DNA from: Bacillota bacterium
GTDB taxonomy: Bacteria > Bacillota > Clostridia > Christensenellales > Aristaeellaceae
Assembly: GCA_023415715.1 (NCBI GenBank)
Contig: JAEZJP010000280.1
Coordinates: 1 to 38,270, forward strand
Direction: 5' to 3'
DNA: 38,270 bases
In this document: piece after piece, positions 30,530 to 38,270 of the stretch
How the letters are laid out: every line of letters starts with the position of its first letter
Numbering within the stretch: position 1 is the stretch's first letter
Notes under the pieces: model-generated
The model's input: only the letters and a program-made list of their open reading frames with translations
The model's database searches: none
Told to the model about the DNA's origin: nothing
Program-made: the position numbers and the translations under genes

Positions 30530-31543
30530 ATGATCATCGTATTGAAAAAAGGTACCCCGGAGCCGGAGATCCAAAATCTTTCCAAAGATATTGAGGAACA
30601 GGGCGTTTCCGTAAGCCCTGTGTATGGCACCGACCTGACCATACTTGGCCTGGTGGGCGACACCAGCAAGATCGATGTGTCCCGCCTGGAAGCCAACCCA
30701 TATGTGGACAGGATCATGCGTGTATTGGAGCCATTCAAAAAGGCCAACCGCATGTTCCATCCCCAAAATACAGAGCTTACTGTATGCGGCCATATGATCG
30801 GCGGGGAAAAGCTGGCCGTCATTGCCGGGCCTTGCTCGGTGGAATCTGAAGAGCAGATCATTCAGATTGCGGGATCCGTGAAATCTTCCGGCGCTCATTT
30901 CCTGCGCGGCGGTGCGTTTAAGCCGCGCACCTCCCCCTATGCCTTCCAAGGGCTTAGGTATGACGGCCTGCACATGCTGGCTGAGGCAAAAAAGCAGACG
31001 GGCCTGCCCATCGTGTCGGAAATCATGTCGCCCCAGGATATCGAGGTGTTTGAGGAAATGGTGGATGTGATCCAGGTTGGCGCCCGCAATATGCAGAACT
31101 TTGATCTTTTGCGGCAGCTTGGCAAATCGAGAAAGCCTATCCTTTTGAAAAGGGGCCTGTCCTCAACCATTGAGGAATGGCTTATGTCCGCCGAATATAT
31201 CCTGGCAGGGGGCAACGAGCAGGTGATATTGTGCGAGCGGGGCATCCGCACTTTTGAAACGTACACCCGCAACACCATTGATTTGAGTGCCATCCCGGCG
31301 GTGAAGAAGTTAAGCCACCTGCCCGTGATTGTGGACCCCAGCCATGCCGCCGGAAAGTGGTGGATGGTATCGCCGCTGGCCAGGGCGGCGGTGGCTGTTG
31401 GCGCCGACGGGCTGATGATTGAGGTGCACAACGACCCGGCCCATGCGCTGTCCGACGGGCAGCAGTCCATTACTCCCGAGGGATTCGACGCCATCATGAA
31501 GGAACTGAAACCCATTGCCGCCGCCGTAGGGCGCATTTTGTAA
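30530..31543 (+). CDS. aroF: 3-Deoxy-7-phosphoheptulonate (DAHP) synthase
   Basis: Protein of 337 aa of the type I-beta DAHP synthase family. Residues 1-70 form the small ferredoxin-like regulatory domain (IIVLKKGTPEPEIQNLSKDI). The barrel carries AGPCSVES near residue 98, GGAFKPRTSPYAFQG and DPSHAAGK, with metal ligands Cys, His, Glu and Asp. It condenses PEP with erythrose 4-phosphate, the first step toward chorismate. The N-terminal domain gives feedback inhibition by Tyr or Phe in relatives. AAAGGAGG lies eight bases before the ATG. The upstream leader controls its level, and it is the first gene of the cluster. Confidence 0.95.
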   Translation: MIIVLKKGTPEPEIQNLSKDIEEQGVSVSPVYGTDLTILGLVGDTSKIDVSRLEANPYVDRIMRVLEPFKKANRMFHPQNTELTVCGHMIGGEKLAVIAGPCSVESEEQIIQIAGSVKSSGAHFLRGGAFKPRTSPYAFQGLRYDGLHMLAEAKKQTGLPIVSEIMSPQDIEVFEEMVDVIQVGARNMQNFDLLRQLGKSRKPILLKRGLSSTIEEWLMSAEYILAGGNEQVILCERGIRTFETYTRNTIDLSAIPAVKKLSHLPVIVDPSHAAGKWWMVSPLARAAVAVGADGLMIEVHNDPAHALSDGQQSITPEGFDAIMKELKPIAAAVGRIL

Positions 31544-31578
31544 CAATGCAACTGTAGGATGGTAGAACGGAGGTACCC

Positions 31579-32673
31579 ATGAAAATCAGAGTGGACCTTG
31601 CTGAGAACAGCTACGATATCCTTCTTGAGGCCGGTATCCTGAAAGTGGCAGGAGCGGAATTGAAAAAGCGCCTGCCGGCCATTGGCAAATGGATGATCGT
31701 TACCGATGAGCATGTGAATGCGCTGTATGGGGATGCTGTGGAGGCTTCCATAAGAGAGGCCGGTTTAAGCGCCGCCCGCTTAAGTTTAAAGCCTGGGGAA
31801 GCCACCAAGTCCCTTTCCGTACTGGAAGAAGTGTATCACACGCTGTGCGCGGCGGGTATCAGCCGGGGCGACGGCATACTGGCGCTGGGGGGCGGCGTGA
31901 TTGGCGACCTTACTGGCTTTGCAGCGTCCACCTATTTGAGGGGCATCCCTTACGTGCAGGTTCCGACCTCATTACTGGCCCAGGTGGACAGCGCCGTGGG
32001 CGGCAAGGTGGCCGTGGACCTTCCGGAGGGCAAAAACCTGGTGGGCAGTTTTTATCAGCCCAAGCTGGTGCTTCTTGACCCGGACACGCTTCACACGCTG
32101 CCTGACAGGTTTTTCAATGACGGCATGGGGGAAGTAGTTAAATACGGCTGTATCCGGGATGCGGAACTGTTCAGTTTGCTTTCTTCAAACCCTGGAAGGG
32201 ATGCGCTGAATAACCATATGGAGGATATCATCGCCAGGTGTGTTGCCATCAAGGCGGATATCGTGGCCAGGGATGAGCATGACACCGGGGAGCGGATGCT
32301 CTTAAACTTCGGCCATACCCTGGGCCATGCCATTGAAGCGCTGCAGGGCTATTCGGGCCTGAGCCACGGGGAAGCTGTTGCTGTGGGGATGCATCTCATC
32401 TGCCGCCTGGCGGAAGAAAGGGGCCTGACCGAAAAGGGCACGGCAGAGTCGGTCCTTACGTGTTTGCAGGCGCATCATCTGCCGTCTTCCGTGCACCTTA
32501 CACACCCAGCCCGGCTTAGTGAAACATTGGGCCGGGATAAAAAGAATATAGGCAAGACGCTTTTTGTGGTGCTTTTAAGCCGTATTGGTGAGTCAAGATT
32601 GTTTCAGGCCACACCGGACTTTTTTTCGGGGGTGGAAAATGGCTGTCGTGACGATGCATCCAGGTCGTCTTAA
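31579..32673 (+). CDS. aroB: 3-Dehydroquinate synthase
   Basis: Protein of 364 aa. NAD-binding and catalytic marks are GGGVIGDLTGFAASTYLRG, VPTSLLAQVDSAVGGKVAVD and a zinc-ligand region NFGHTLGHAIE. It turns DAHP into 3-dehydroquinate, the second step. It follows aroF by 35 bases with CGGAGGT before its ATG. Its last 35 bases overlap the chosen aroA start, so the two are translationally coupled. Confidence 0.95.
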   Translation: MKIRVDLAENSYDILLEAGILKVAGAELKKRLPAIGKWMIVTDEHVNALYGDAVEASIREAGLSAARLSLKPGEATKSLSVLEEVYHTLCAAGISRGDGILALGGGVIGDLTGFAASTYLRGIPYVQVPTSLLAQVDSAVGGKVAVDLPEGKNLVGSFYQPKLVLLDPDTLHTLPDRFFNDGMGEVVKYGCIRDAELFSLLSSNPGRDALNNHMEDIIARCVAIKADIVARDEHDTGERMLLNFGHTLGHAIEALQGYSGLSHGEAVAVGMHLICRLAEERGLTEKGTAESVLTCLQAHHLPSSVHLTHPARLSETLGRDKKNIGKTLFVVLLSRIGESRLFQATPDFFSGVENGCRDDASRSS

Positions 32674-33898
32674 AGGCACTCTTACGGTGCCTCCTTCCAA
32701 ATCCATAGCCCACCGGGCTATCGTCTGTGCTGCCCTGTCCGATGGCGGGAGCCAGATTTCCCCGGTGGACGACTCCCAGGACATGCAGGCCATGCTTCAA
32801 TGTATGGCGGCGCTGGGGGCGGACTACACAAGGGAAGGAAGGCTGGTTCGGATCCTGGGAAAAAGCCATAGGCCGGAGGGGATGCCGGTACTTAACTGCC
32901 TGGAATCAGGAAACACCCTCCGTTTTTTGATGCCCTTGTCTCTTGTTCTTAAGGGAGGCGGGCGTTTTTTAACCAGCGGCCGCCTTGCGGAGCGTCCCTT
33001 GGGCCCTTACGAAGCGTTGTTTGCCGGGCAGGGAATTGCTTTTGACAGGATGGCTGACGGTTTTTGTGTGAAGGGCCGGCTTGTACCCGGGCATTTTGAG
33101 CTGCCGGGGGATGTTTCCTCCCAGTTCATTACGGGGCTTCTGTTGGCGCTGCCGCTTCTTGACGGGGATTCGGAAATCCTGCTCACCACGCCTCCGGAGT
33201 CCGATGCATACCTTCAATTGACCATGGATACGATGGCGGATTTTGGTGTAATGGTCCGGCGGCCGGATCCCCAAAGGTTTCTTGTTCCGGGCGGGCAAAG
33301 CTACCGGCCCCGCATGTATACGGTGGAGGGGGACTACTCCCAGGCAGCGGTGATGCTTTGCGCCGGGGCGCTGGGCAGCAATGTTGCAATCAGTGGATTA
33401 AACCTTTCTTCTAATCAGGGGGATAAAGCGGTCATTGAATTGCTTTCCCAAATGGGGGCAGATTTTATCCGGGGGGATGGAGCTTGCTTTATGAAAGCAG
33501 ATAGCCTGCATGGCATCCGCATAGACGGAGGCCAGTTTCCGGATATCTTGCCCATGATGGCCCTTGTATGCTGCCTGGCCAACGGGGAAAGCCGCATTGA
33601 AAACGCCGGGCGGCTTCGCTTGAAGGAGTGCGACCGCCTTGCCGCCACCGTGCAGGAGCTTTCGAAACTTGGTGCCGATATCCGTACGGATGGGGATGCA
33701 ATGGTCATCCATGGCCGGGAAAAGCTTACGGGCGGGGTGCTTACAGACAGCCACAACGACCACCGTATGGCCATGATGATTTCCATTGCCGCCCTTCATT
33801 GCAGGGAGCCGGTAAGCCTTGAGAACCCATCCTGCGTGAATAAGACATGGCCTAGCTATTGGGACGATTATAAGGCGCTGGGAGGAATTATTTCATGA
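32639..33898 (+). CDS. aroA: EPSP synthase (3-phosphoshikimate 1-carboxyvinyltransferase)
   Basis: Protein of 419 aa. The N-terminus has LTVPPSKSIAHRA, with the catalytic Lys of SKS, then SGNTLRFLMPL. The C-terminus has RLKECDRLAA and SHNDHRMAMMI, which bind PEP and shikimate-3-phosphate. It makes EPSP from those two. The class resembles bacterial types with an altered PEP loop (SGNTLRFL in place of SGTAMRPL). ATG 32639 has GGGGGTGG upstream and overlaps aroB by 35 bases; the open frame before it has no ribosome site. The stop overlaps the aroC ATG. Confidence 0.93.
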   Translation: MAVVTMHPGRLKGTLTVPPSKSIAHRAIVCAALSDGGSQISPVDDSQDMQAMLQCMAALGADYTREGRLVRILGKSHRPEGMPVLNCLESGNTLRFLMPLSLVLKGGGRFLTSGRLAERPLGPYEALFAGQGIAFDRMADGFCVKGRLVPGHFELPGDVSSQFITGLLLALPLLDGDSEILLTTPPESDAYLQLTMDTMADFGVMVRRPDPQRFLVPGGQSYRPRMYTVEGDYSQAAVMLCAGALGSNVAISGLNLSSNQGDKAVIELLSQMGADFIRGDGACFMKADSLHGIRIDGGQFPDILPMMALVCCLANGESRIENAGRLRLKECDRLAATVQELSKLGADIRTDGDAMVIHGREKLTGGVLTDSHNDHRMAMMISIAALHCREPVSLENPSCVNKTWPSYWDDYKALGGIIS

Positions 33899-34992
33899 GC
33901 AGCAGCTTCGGAAGACACCTCAAATTGTCCCTCTTCGGGGAATCTCACGGGGCAGGCCTTGGCATCGTGATCGACGGGCTGCCGCCGGGGCTGAAACTTG
34001 ATTTGCAGGAAATCGGCCGGGAAATGGGCCGCCGTGCGCCGGGCAGAAGCGAACTTTCCACCCCGCGCCGGGAAAATGATATCCCCGAAATTCTTTCCGG
34101 AATGTATGGCGGCAGGACCACCGGGGCGCCCCTGGCCGCGCTGATCAGAAGTTTGGACACACGCTCCCAGGATTACGGCGAAGCGTTGGATAAGCCACGC
34201 CCAGGCCATGCCGACTATACGGGCTATGTGCGCTATATGGGTTTTGGCGACCACCGGGGCGGCGGCCATTTCTCCGGCCGGCTTACCGCTCCCATCGTTT
34301 TTGCCGGTGCGGTGTGCAAACAATGGCTGAAGGAAAACAATATCCGTATCTATGCCCACATCCAAAGGCTGGCGGGTATCGACGACGGCAGTTTCCTGGA
34401 TGGCGAGGCGGAAGAATCTTTCTTATCCTCCCTGAGCCTGGAGACGCTGCCGCTTTTAAACCCATCCCTGAGGGATGAAATGACAAAAGCCATCCTTACT
34501 GCCAAAGAGCAGGAGGATTCTGTGGGCGGCATTGTGGAATGCATGGCTGTGGGGCTTCCTGCCGGGATTGGAGCGCCGTTTTTCGACTCCGCGGAATCAA
34601 TTCTGTCCCATTTGATGTTTTCTGTGCCGGCGGTGAAGGGCATTTCCTTCGGCACTGGCTTCCCCATGGCCGACATGCGGGGCTCAATATGCAACGATCC
34701 CTTCTATTATGACGAGGCAGGTGTTGTCCGTACCAAATCCAACAACTGCGGCGGCATCCTCGGTGGAATCACAACAGGCATGCCACTTTTGTTCCGCTGC
34801 GTCTTAAGGCCTACCTCCTCTATCGCCCAGGCGCAGGAAACCGTTTCCCTCAAGGAGAAATCAAATACTACGCTGCAAATTGTGGGTAGGCATGACCCCT
34901 GCATTGTGCCAAGGGCGCTGCCCGTAATAGAAGCCATGACCGCCATCGGGCTTTGCGAACTGTGGAAGGAGCATGCTTCATGCCGGATGTAA
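33895..34992 (+). CDS. aroC: Chorismate synthase
   Basis: Protein of 365 aa. Family marks are FGESHGAGLG near residue 14, GRRAPGRSELSTPRRE, YGEALDKPRPGHADYTG, GDHRGGGHFSGRLTA, ADMRGS and SNNCGGILGG. It uses reduced FMN to turn EPSP into chorismate. The GGHFSGR variant in place of RASARET is known in some Clostridia. It starts in the aroA stop (ATGA overlap) and overlaps pheA by 13 bases, so aroB to pheA is one tight transcript. Confidence 0.95.
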   Translation: MSSSFGRHLKLSLFGESHGAGLGIVIDGLPPGLKLDLQEIGREMGRRAPGRSELSTPRRENDIPEILSGMYGGRTTGAPLAALIRSLDTRSQDYGEALDKPRPGHADYTGYVRYMGFGDHRGGGHFSGRLTAPIVFAGAVCKQWLKENNIRIYAHIQRLAGIDDGSFLDGEAEESFLSSLSLETLPLLNPSLRDEMTKAILTAKEQEDSVGGIVECMAVGLPAGIGAPFFDSAESILSHLMFSVPAVKGISFGTGFPMADMRGSICNDPFYYDEAGVVRTKSNNCGGILGGITTGMPLLFRCVLRPTSSIAQAQETVSLKEKSNTTLQIVGRHDPCIVPRALPVIEAMTAIGLCELWKEHASCRM

Positions 34993-35810
34993 AGCGAGCC
35001 GTCGCATTCCCCGGCACGGAAGGCTCCTTTTCCCAGCAGGCTGCCGTTTCTTTCTTCGGGGAGGATAATTCCTATCTGCCCTGTGAAACCTTCGGCGGTA
35101 CGCTGGAGGCTGTGGTACGGGGTGACGCCGCCTATGCAGTATTGCCTATTGAGAATTCATCTGCTGGGGCGGTAGCGGAAACATATGATTTGCTGCTCAA
35201 ATCCAGATTGCATATCGTGGGGGAACAGGTGCTTCCTGTAGCCCATCATTTATTGGCGGTACCGGGCAGCAGCCTGGAAGAAATCCGGGAGATCCACTCC
35301 CATCCCCAGGCCCTGTCCCAGTGCCGGAATTTCCTGTCCCATTATCCGCAGATCATTCAGGTTCCTTCCCTGAACACCGCGCTCAGCGCCAAGAATGTGG
35401 CGGAGTGGAAGGATACGCACAAGGCTGCCATCGCCGGCAGTTATGCCGCAAGGCTTTACGGCCTTCAACTCCTGCGGGAGAACATACACGATGATCCATA
35501 TAACACCACAAGGTTTGTGGTCATCGGCCGGGACGCCCGCTCCCTTCGTACCCCCAACAAGGCCAGCGTCACCTTCCATGTGTCCAATCAGGTGGGTTCC
35601 CTGGCACAGCTATTAACCTGCTTTGCCGAGCATAAAGTGAATCTGAGCAAGATCGAATCCAGACCCATTCCGGAAAAACCTTGGGAATATTTCTTTTTTG
35701 CCGACTTTGAAGGAGCTATGGACGAAACGGAACTGAACAAGGCCCTGGAAGCGGCGGCCCATTGCTCTGGGGATCTGAGGCTCCTGGGCCGCTACGGCAA
35801 GGCGCGATGA
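34980..35810 (+). CDS. pheA: Prephenate dehydratase with ACT domain
   Basis: Protein of 276 aa. The dehydratase domain (about 1-185) carries FPGTEGSFSQQAA, PIENSSAGAVAETYD and the catalytic TRF in YNTTRFVVIG. The C-terminal ACT domain (about 195-276) carries KIESRPIPEKPWEYFFF, the Phe-binding ESRP type. It turns prephenate to phenylpyruvate and should be feedback-controlled by Phe. There is no chorismate mutase fusion; that step must be elsewhere. AAGGAG stands about ten bases before the ATG at 34980. A repeat-filled gap follows. Confidence 0.95.
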   Translation: MPDVKRAVAFPGTEGSFSQQAAVSFFGEDNSYLPCETFGGTLEAVVRGDAAYAVLPIENSSAGAVAETYDLLLKSRLHIVGEQVLPVAHHLLAVPGSSLEEIREIHSHPQALSQCRNFLSHYPQIIQVPSLNTALSAKNVAEWKDTHKAAIAGSYAARLYGLQLLRENIHDDPYNTTRFVVIGRDARSLRTPNKASVTFHVSNQVGSLAQLLTCFAEHKVNLSKIESRPIPEKPWEYFFFADFEGAMDETELNKALEAAAHCSGDLRLLGRYGKAR

Positions 35811-35959
35811 AGGTATTTTCGGGATGATAGCGGGGAGGGGGTTTTTTGAAAAAATCCTCCGGCCATCTCAATCTTCGCCGCGATTCGCTACGGCTCACAA
35901 ACCCGGCGGTCTCAATTGTCGCACTGCTGCGCTGCCGCTTGCATCGCTCTGTTTCGACC

Positions 35960-36075
35960 GCTTCCTCCGCTTCGCTTTATCCGCCACTGGCGGCGCTCAG
36001 CTTCGGAACCCGTTTCGCTGGCCTCCTCCGCTTGGCTCTTTGCCCCCACTGGGGGCATCCAGGCTTCGGAGCCTC
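35960..36075. repeat. Two diverged copies of a dispersed repeat
   Basis: Copies at about 35960-36012 and 36021-36075 share TCCTCCGCTT, a short hairpin and GCTTCGGA. The hairpin stem is CCGCC-ACT-GGCGG in the first and GCCCCC-ACT-GGGGGC in the second, so paired bases changed together. The first copy also matches 1055-1109 in inverted orientation (loop read as AGT). Confidence 0.65.
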
Positions 36076-36177
36076 CCCGTACCCCACCCCGAAAAACTTC
36101 TATTGGGGAATAGAGAACAGGGTTATGCGATGCAAACATCACCACAAGGGATGAAAAGTTTGCATGACGCGTTTTAA

Positions 36178-36300
36178 AGCCTTCCCCTTTGAGGGGAAGG
36201 TGGCGCGCACGCCGGATCAGGTGTCGATTATAATTGTCCGCTCAGCCATTACCACCTCATCAGTCGACTTCGTCGACAGCTTCCCCTCAAGGGGAAGCCT
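36178..36300. repeat. MITE-like inverted element with hairpin ends
   Basis: The left end folds CCTTCCCC-TTTGA-GGGGAAGG and the right end GCTTCCCC-TCAA-GGGGAAGC. The two ends are imperfect inverted copies, with GGATCAGGTG on one side and CACCTCATC on the other. GTCGACTTCGTCGAC lies inside. There is no ORF. I recognise this TTCCCCTnnAGGGGAA pattern as a common dispersed repeat of Clostridia. Confidence 0.7.
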
Positions 36301-36371
36301 AAATATTAGCTCCACAAACGGCCCATTTTCAGGGCAGTATTACTATTGTAAATGCTCTTGGAGGGATGAAG

Positions 36372-37184
36372 TTGGAATTCTTTGGCCTTATCGGGGAAAA
36401 GCTGGGGCACAGCCTGTCGGAAGTGATCCACACCAGGATGTTTGAGCTTTTATCCCTTCCTGCTGCCTATAAGCTGATGGAGATTCCCAAAGACCGCCTC
36501 CATGAAGTTGGACAAGCCCTCCGGCTTTTGTCCTTCCGGGGGATCAATATCACCATTCCCTACAAAGAGCTGATTCTTCCCCAGCTTGATGAAGTTGACG
36601 CTTCCGCCCGTGCACTTATGGCGGTGAACACAATCAAAAATGAAAATGGAATGCTCACCGGTTACAATACCGACGTATACGGCCTGAAGGAGATGCTTGC
36701 CTTCCATCATATCGATCCTGCCGGGAAGGCGGCGGTGGTTCTGGGCAGCGGCGGGGCGGCCAAGGCAGCGCTGCAGGCGCTTCATGAACTTAAAGCGGCC
36801 CAAGTGTATGTAGCCAGCCGCAGCCCGGAAGGGAAAACGTCGCATCTGCCGAATACAAGTTTCATCGGCTATGATGATCTTGAACGCATATCCGGCGGGC
36901 TTTTACTCAATGCAACGCCGGTGGGCATGTGGCCGCGTTCGGATGCGTCCCCTGTGAAGGAAAGCGTCGTTGCCCGGTTTGATTCCGTAGTGGATACCAT
37001 TTACAACCCCTGGGAAACGCGCCTTTTATCCATGGCAAACCATCTTAACAAGCCCTGCTGCAACGGCCTGTACATGCTGGTGGCCCAAGCTGTGCGCGCG
37101 GAGGAAATTTTCTGGGAGAAAAGCATACCACAGGAAATCACTTGTACCATTTACAGCGAGCTGTATGACAGACTGTCCAGCTAA
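36372..37184 (+). CDS. aroE: Shikimate dehydrogenase
   Basis: Protein of 270 aa. The N-terminal substrate domain has GLIGEKLGHSLSEVIH, NITIPYKE with the catalytic Lys, and GYNTDVYG with the catalytic Asp. The NADP domain has VLGSGGAAKAA, NATPVGM and DTIYNPWETRLL, ending NGLYMLVAQA. It reduces 3-dehydroshikimate to shikimate. The ATG at 36366 touches GGAGGG with no spacer. The TTG at 36372 has six bases of spacing and gives MEFFGLIG, so it is the better start. The usual HSLSP..HN is HSLSE..HT. Confidence 0.92.
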   Translation: MEFFGLIGEKLGHSLSEVIHTRMFELLSLPAAYKLMEIPKDRLHEVGQALRLLSFRGINITIPYKELILPQLDEVDASARALMAVNTIKNENGMLTGYNTDVYGLKEMLAFHHIDPAGKAAVVLGSGGAAKAALQALHELKAAQVYVASRSPEGKTSHLPNTSFIGYDDLERISGGLLLNATPVGMWPRSDASPVKESVVARFDSVVDTIYNPWETRLLSMANHLNKPCCNGLYMLVAQAVRAEEIFWEKSIPQEITCTIYSELYDRLSS

Positions 37185-37196
37185 GGAGGAAAAAGT

Positions 37197-37643
37197 ATGC
37201 ACATTCTTTTGCTAAACGGCCCAAACCTGAACCTTACCGGGCTACGGGAACCCGACGTTTACGGCACGAAAAGCTATGAATCCATCTGTATACAGCTACA
37301 AAAGGAAGCGGAGAAGCGGGGTATCAATCTGGATATCCGCCAAAGCAATCATGAGGGACTGCTCATCGACTGGGTACATGAAGCGTTTTTAAAAAAATAC
37401 GACGGCATCATCATAAACGCCGGCGCCTATACCCATTACAGCTATGCGTTGCACGACGCCCTGAAAGCAGCGGCTCTTCCTGCGGTGGAAGTGCATCTTT
37501 CCAATATCCACGCCCGGGAGGAATTCCGCCATACATCCGTCATCGCCCCCGCCTGCCTGGGGCAGATATGCGGCTTTGGCCCCTTTGGTTACGTTCTGGC
37601 CATGGAGGCGATGATGAACCTAATCAAGGAGCGCCGCGCATGA
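37197..37643 (+). CDS. aroQ: Type II 3-dehydroquinate dehydratase
   Basis: Protein of 148 aa, standard for type II. Family marks are LLNGPNLNLTGLREPDVYG, with the catalytic Tyr in VYG, SNHEGLLIDWVHEA, INAGAYTHYSYALHDAL and VEVHLSNIHAREEFRHTS. It dehydrates 3-dehydroquinate and forms a dodecamer in relatives. AAGGAGG precedes it by seven bases, 12 bases after aroE. The TGA stop overlaps the next ATG. Confidence 0.95.
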   Translation: MHILLLNGPNLNLTGLREPDVYGTKSYESICIQLQKEAEKRGINLDIRQSNHEGLLIDWVHEAFLKKYDGIIINAGAYTHYSYALHDALKAAALPAVEVHLSNIHAREEFRHTSVIAPACLGQICGFGPFGYVLAMEAMMNLIKERRA

Positions 37644-38270
37644 ACATAGTGATCGTGGGCCTTGGCGTCATTGGCGGTTCTTACGCCATGAGTCTTAAAA
37701 AGGCCGGCTATGATACGGTATACGGAATCGACACAAATAAGGAAACGCTTGCTAAGGCCAGGGAGCAGGGCTATATCCTGGACGGCGATACCGATGGCGC
37801 AGCGCTTTTGAAAAAGGCTGATTTGACAATCCTTAGCATCTACCCCCACAGTGTGCCTGGCTTTTTGAGCACCCACAAAAAGGATTTCAAGCATGGCTCT
37901 GTCATCACCGATGCCACAGGCATCAAAAGCGTTCTTGTTAAGCAATTGGAAAACCTCCTGCCCGAAGGTGTCGATTTCGTGCCGGGGCATCCCATGGCCG
38001 GCCGGGAGAAAATGGGCTTTGACTTTGCCTCCGATTCGGTGTTCAAAGGCGCCAATTACTTGATTACGCCCCTTCCCCATAACAGGGAGGAAAGCCTGCT
38101 CCTGATAGAGACGCTTGCCATAGCCCTTGGCTTCAAAAGGGTCCGGCGCATCTCTCCGGAAACCCATGACATGCTCATCGCCCACACCTCCCAGCTTCCC
38201 CATGCCATGGCGGTGGCATTGATCAACAGCGACCGGGAGGGCCGGGAAACGGGGCAGTTCATTGGCGACA
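37640..38270 (+). CDS. tyrA: Prephenate dehydrogenase, 3' end beyond window
   Basis: The first 210 residues are visible, open to the end of the window. GLGVIGGSYAMSLKKAGY is the NAD-binding motif, and DATGIKSVL and PGHPMAGREKMGF match the prephenate site, with His in GHPMAG. THDMLIAHTSQLPHAMA is the family's later helical mark. It oxidatively decarboxylates prephenate toward tyrosine. It overlaps aroQ by 4 bp (ATGA). Whether an ACT domain or a fused mutase follows is not visible. Confidence 0.93.
   Translation, partial: MNIVIVGLGVIGGSYAMSLKKAGYDTVYGIDTNKETLAKAREQGYILDGDTDGAALLKKADLTILSIYPHSVPGFLSTHKKDFKHGSVITDATGIKSVLVKQLENLLPEGVDFVPGHPMAGREKMGFDFASDSVFKGANYLITPLPHNREESLLLIETLAIALGFKRVRRISPETHDMLIAHTSQLPHAMAVALINSDREGRETGQFIGD

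Larger units (their letters stand above)
35811..36371. other. 560-bp repeat-filled gap inside the aro cluster
   Basis: No gene is supported. From the left it holds an A/T-rich stem near 35835-35862 and a repeat pair at 35960-36075. A hairpin of ATGCAAAC (36130-36137) with GTTTGCAT (36158-36165) follows, then a larger inverted element at 36178-36300. The gap separates pheA from aroE in an otherwise compact cluster. No convincing promoter for aroE was found in its last 60 bases, though AT-rich sequence is present. Confidence 0.6.

Noticed and set aside
30296..30530. T-box leader before aroF
   Set aside because: No GGTGGnACCGCG core or AGAGAG stem was found; a leader ORF with terminator fits better.
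35824..36177. 117-codon ORF in the aro gap
   Set aside because: It spans the dispersed repeat copies, has no ribosome site, and its translation is low complexity.
36164..36445. 93-codon ORF overlapping aroE start
   Set aside because: Frame lies in the inverted element and runs into aroE in another frame.
1..38270. CRISPR arrays, tRNA or rRNA genes, transposases and phage genes
   Set aside because: None were seen on reading; the only repeats are short palindromic elements.

Overview
The window looks like chromosomal DNA from a Gram-positive, probably spore-forming Clostridia-type anaerobe of mid-range GC (mid-50s by eye). Supporting signs: T-box leaders before leuS and serS, a GAAC-N4-GTTC SOS box at a polymerase IV gene, a RsfA-like Myb regulator, two CotH-family genes, strong AGGAGG ribosome sites and a QueT transporter. 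No rRNA, tRNA, CRISPR array, transposase or phage gene was seen. The genus cannot be fixed from this sequence alone.

Layout. 1-5.5 kb: Myb-like regulator, a repeat-filled gap, queT, a zinc-ribbon protein, a XRE regulator, a ferritin/nitroreductase pair and a LacI regulator. 5.5-9.9 kb: an MFS transporter divergent from lacI, an amino-acid ABC operon (binding protein, permease, ATPase; minus strand), and two very small genes. 9.9-16.4 kb: leuS with its T-box, then two tandem secreted CotH-like kinases separated by a 124-bp imperfect palindrome. 16.4-21.2 kb: a protein resembling DUF1874, two HAD or phosphoesterase genes, a zinc/manganese-type ABC ATPase and permease with no binding protein beside them, a 55-aa ORF and a XRE protein with about six 29-residue helical repeats. 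21.2-30.2 kb: serS with T-box, a HAD phosphatase, a GyrI-like protein with an AraC regulator, an unknown protein with GNAT, a TipAS-type MerR regulator, SOS-controlled dinB and a duplicated-domain secreted protein. 30.2-38.27 kb: an aromatic amino-acid cluster aroF-aroB-aroA-aroC-pheA-(repeat-filled gap)-aroE-aroQ-tyrA, the last gene cut by the window edge.

How it works together. The right third encodes nearly the whole path from erythrose-4-phosphate and PEP to chorismate, then the branches to phenylalanine and tyrosine; only shikimate kinase is not seen. It starts with a consensus promoter, a 38-codon leader ORF with Phe/Tyr codons inside a hairpin, and a terminator just before aroF, which together look like a translation-coupled attenuator. 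This is the most interesting candidate for an undescribed control element. Other readable control circuits are the two T-boxes, the LexA-type box at dinB, a MerR palindrome in a 19-bp promoter spacer, and divergent lacI/MFS promoters whose -35 boxes lie in the two arms of one inverted repeat.

Dispersed palindromic repeats fill the larger intergenic gaps (889-1250, 14493-14616, 35900-36300). One repeat family occurs near both ends of the window, and its copies show paired stem changes.
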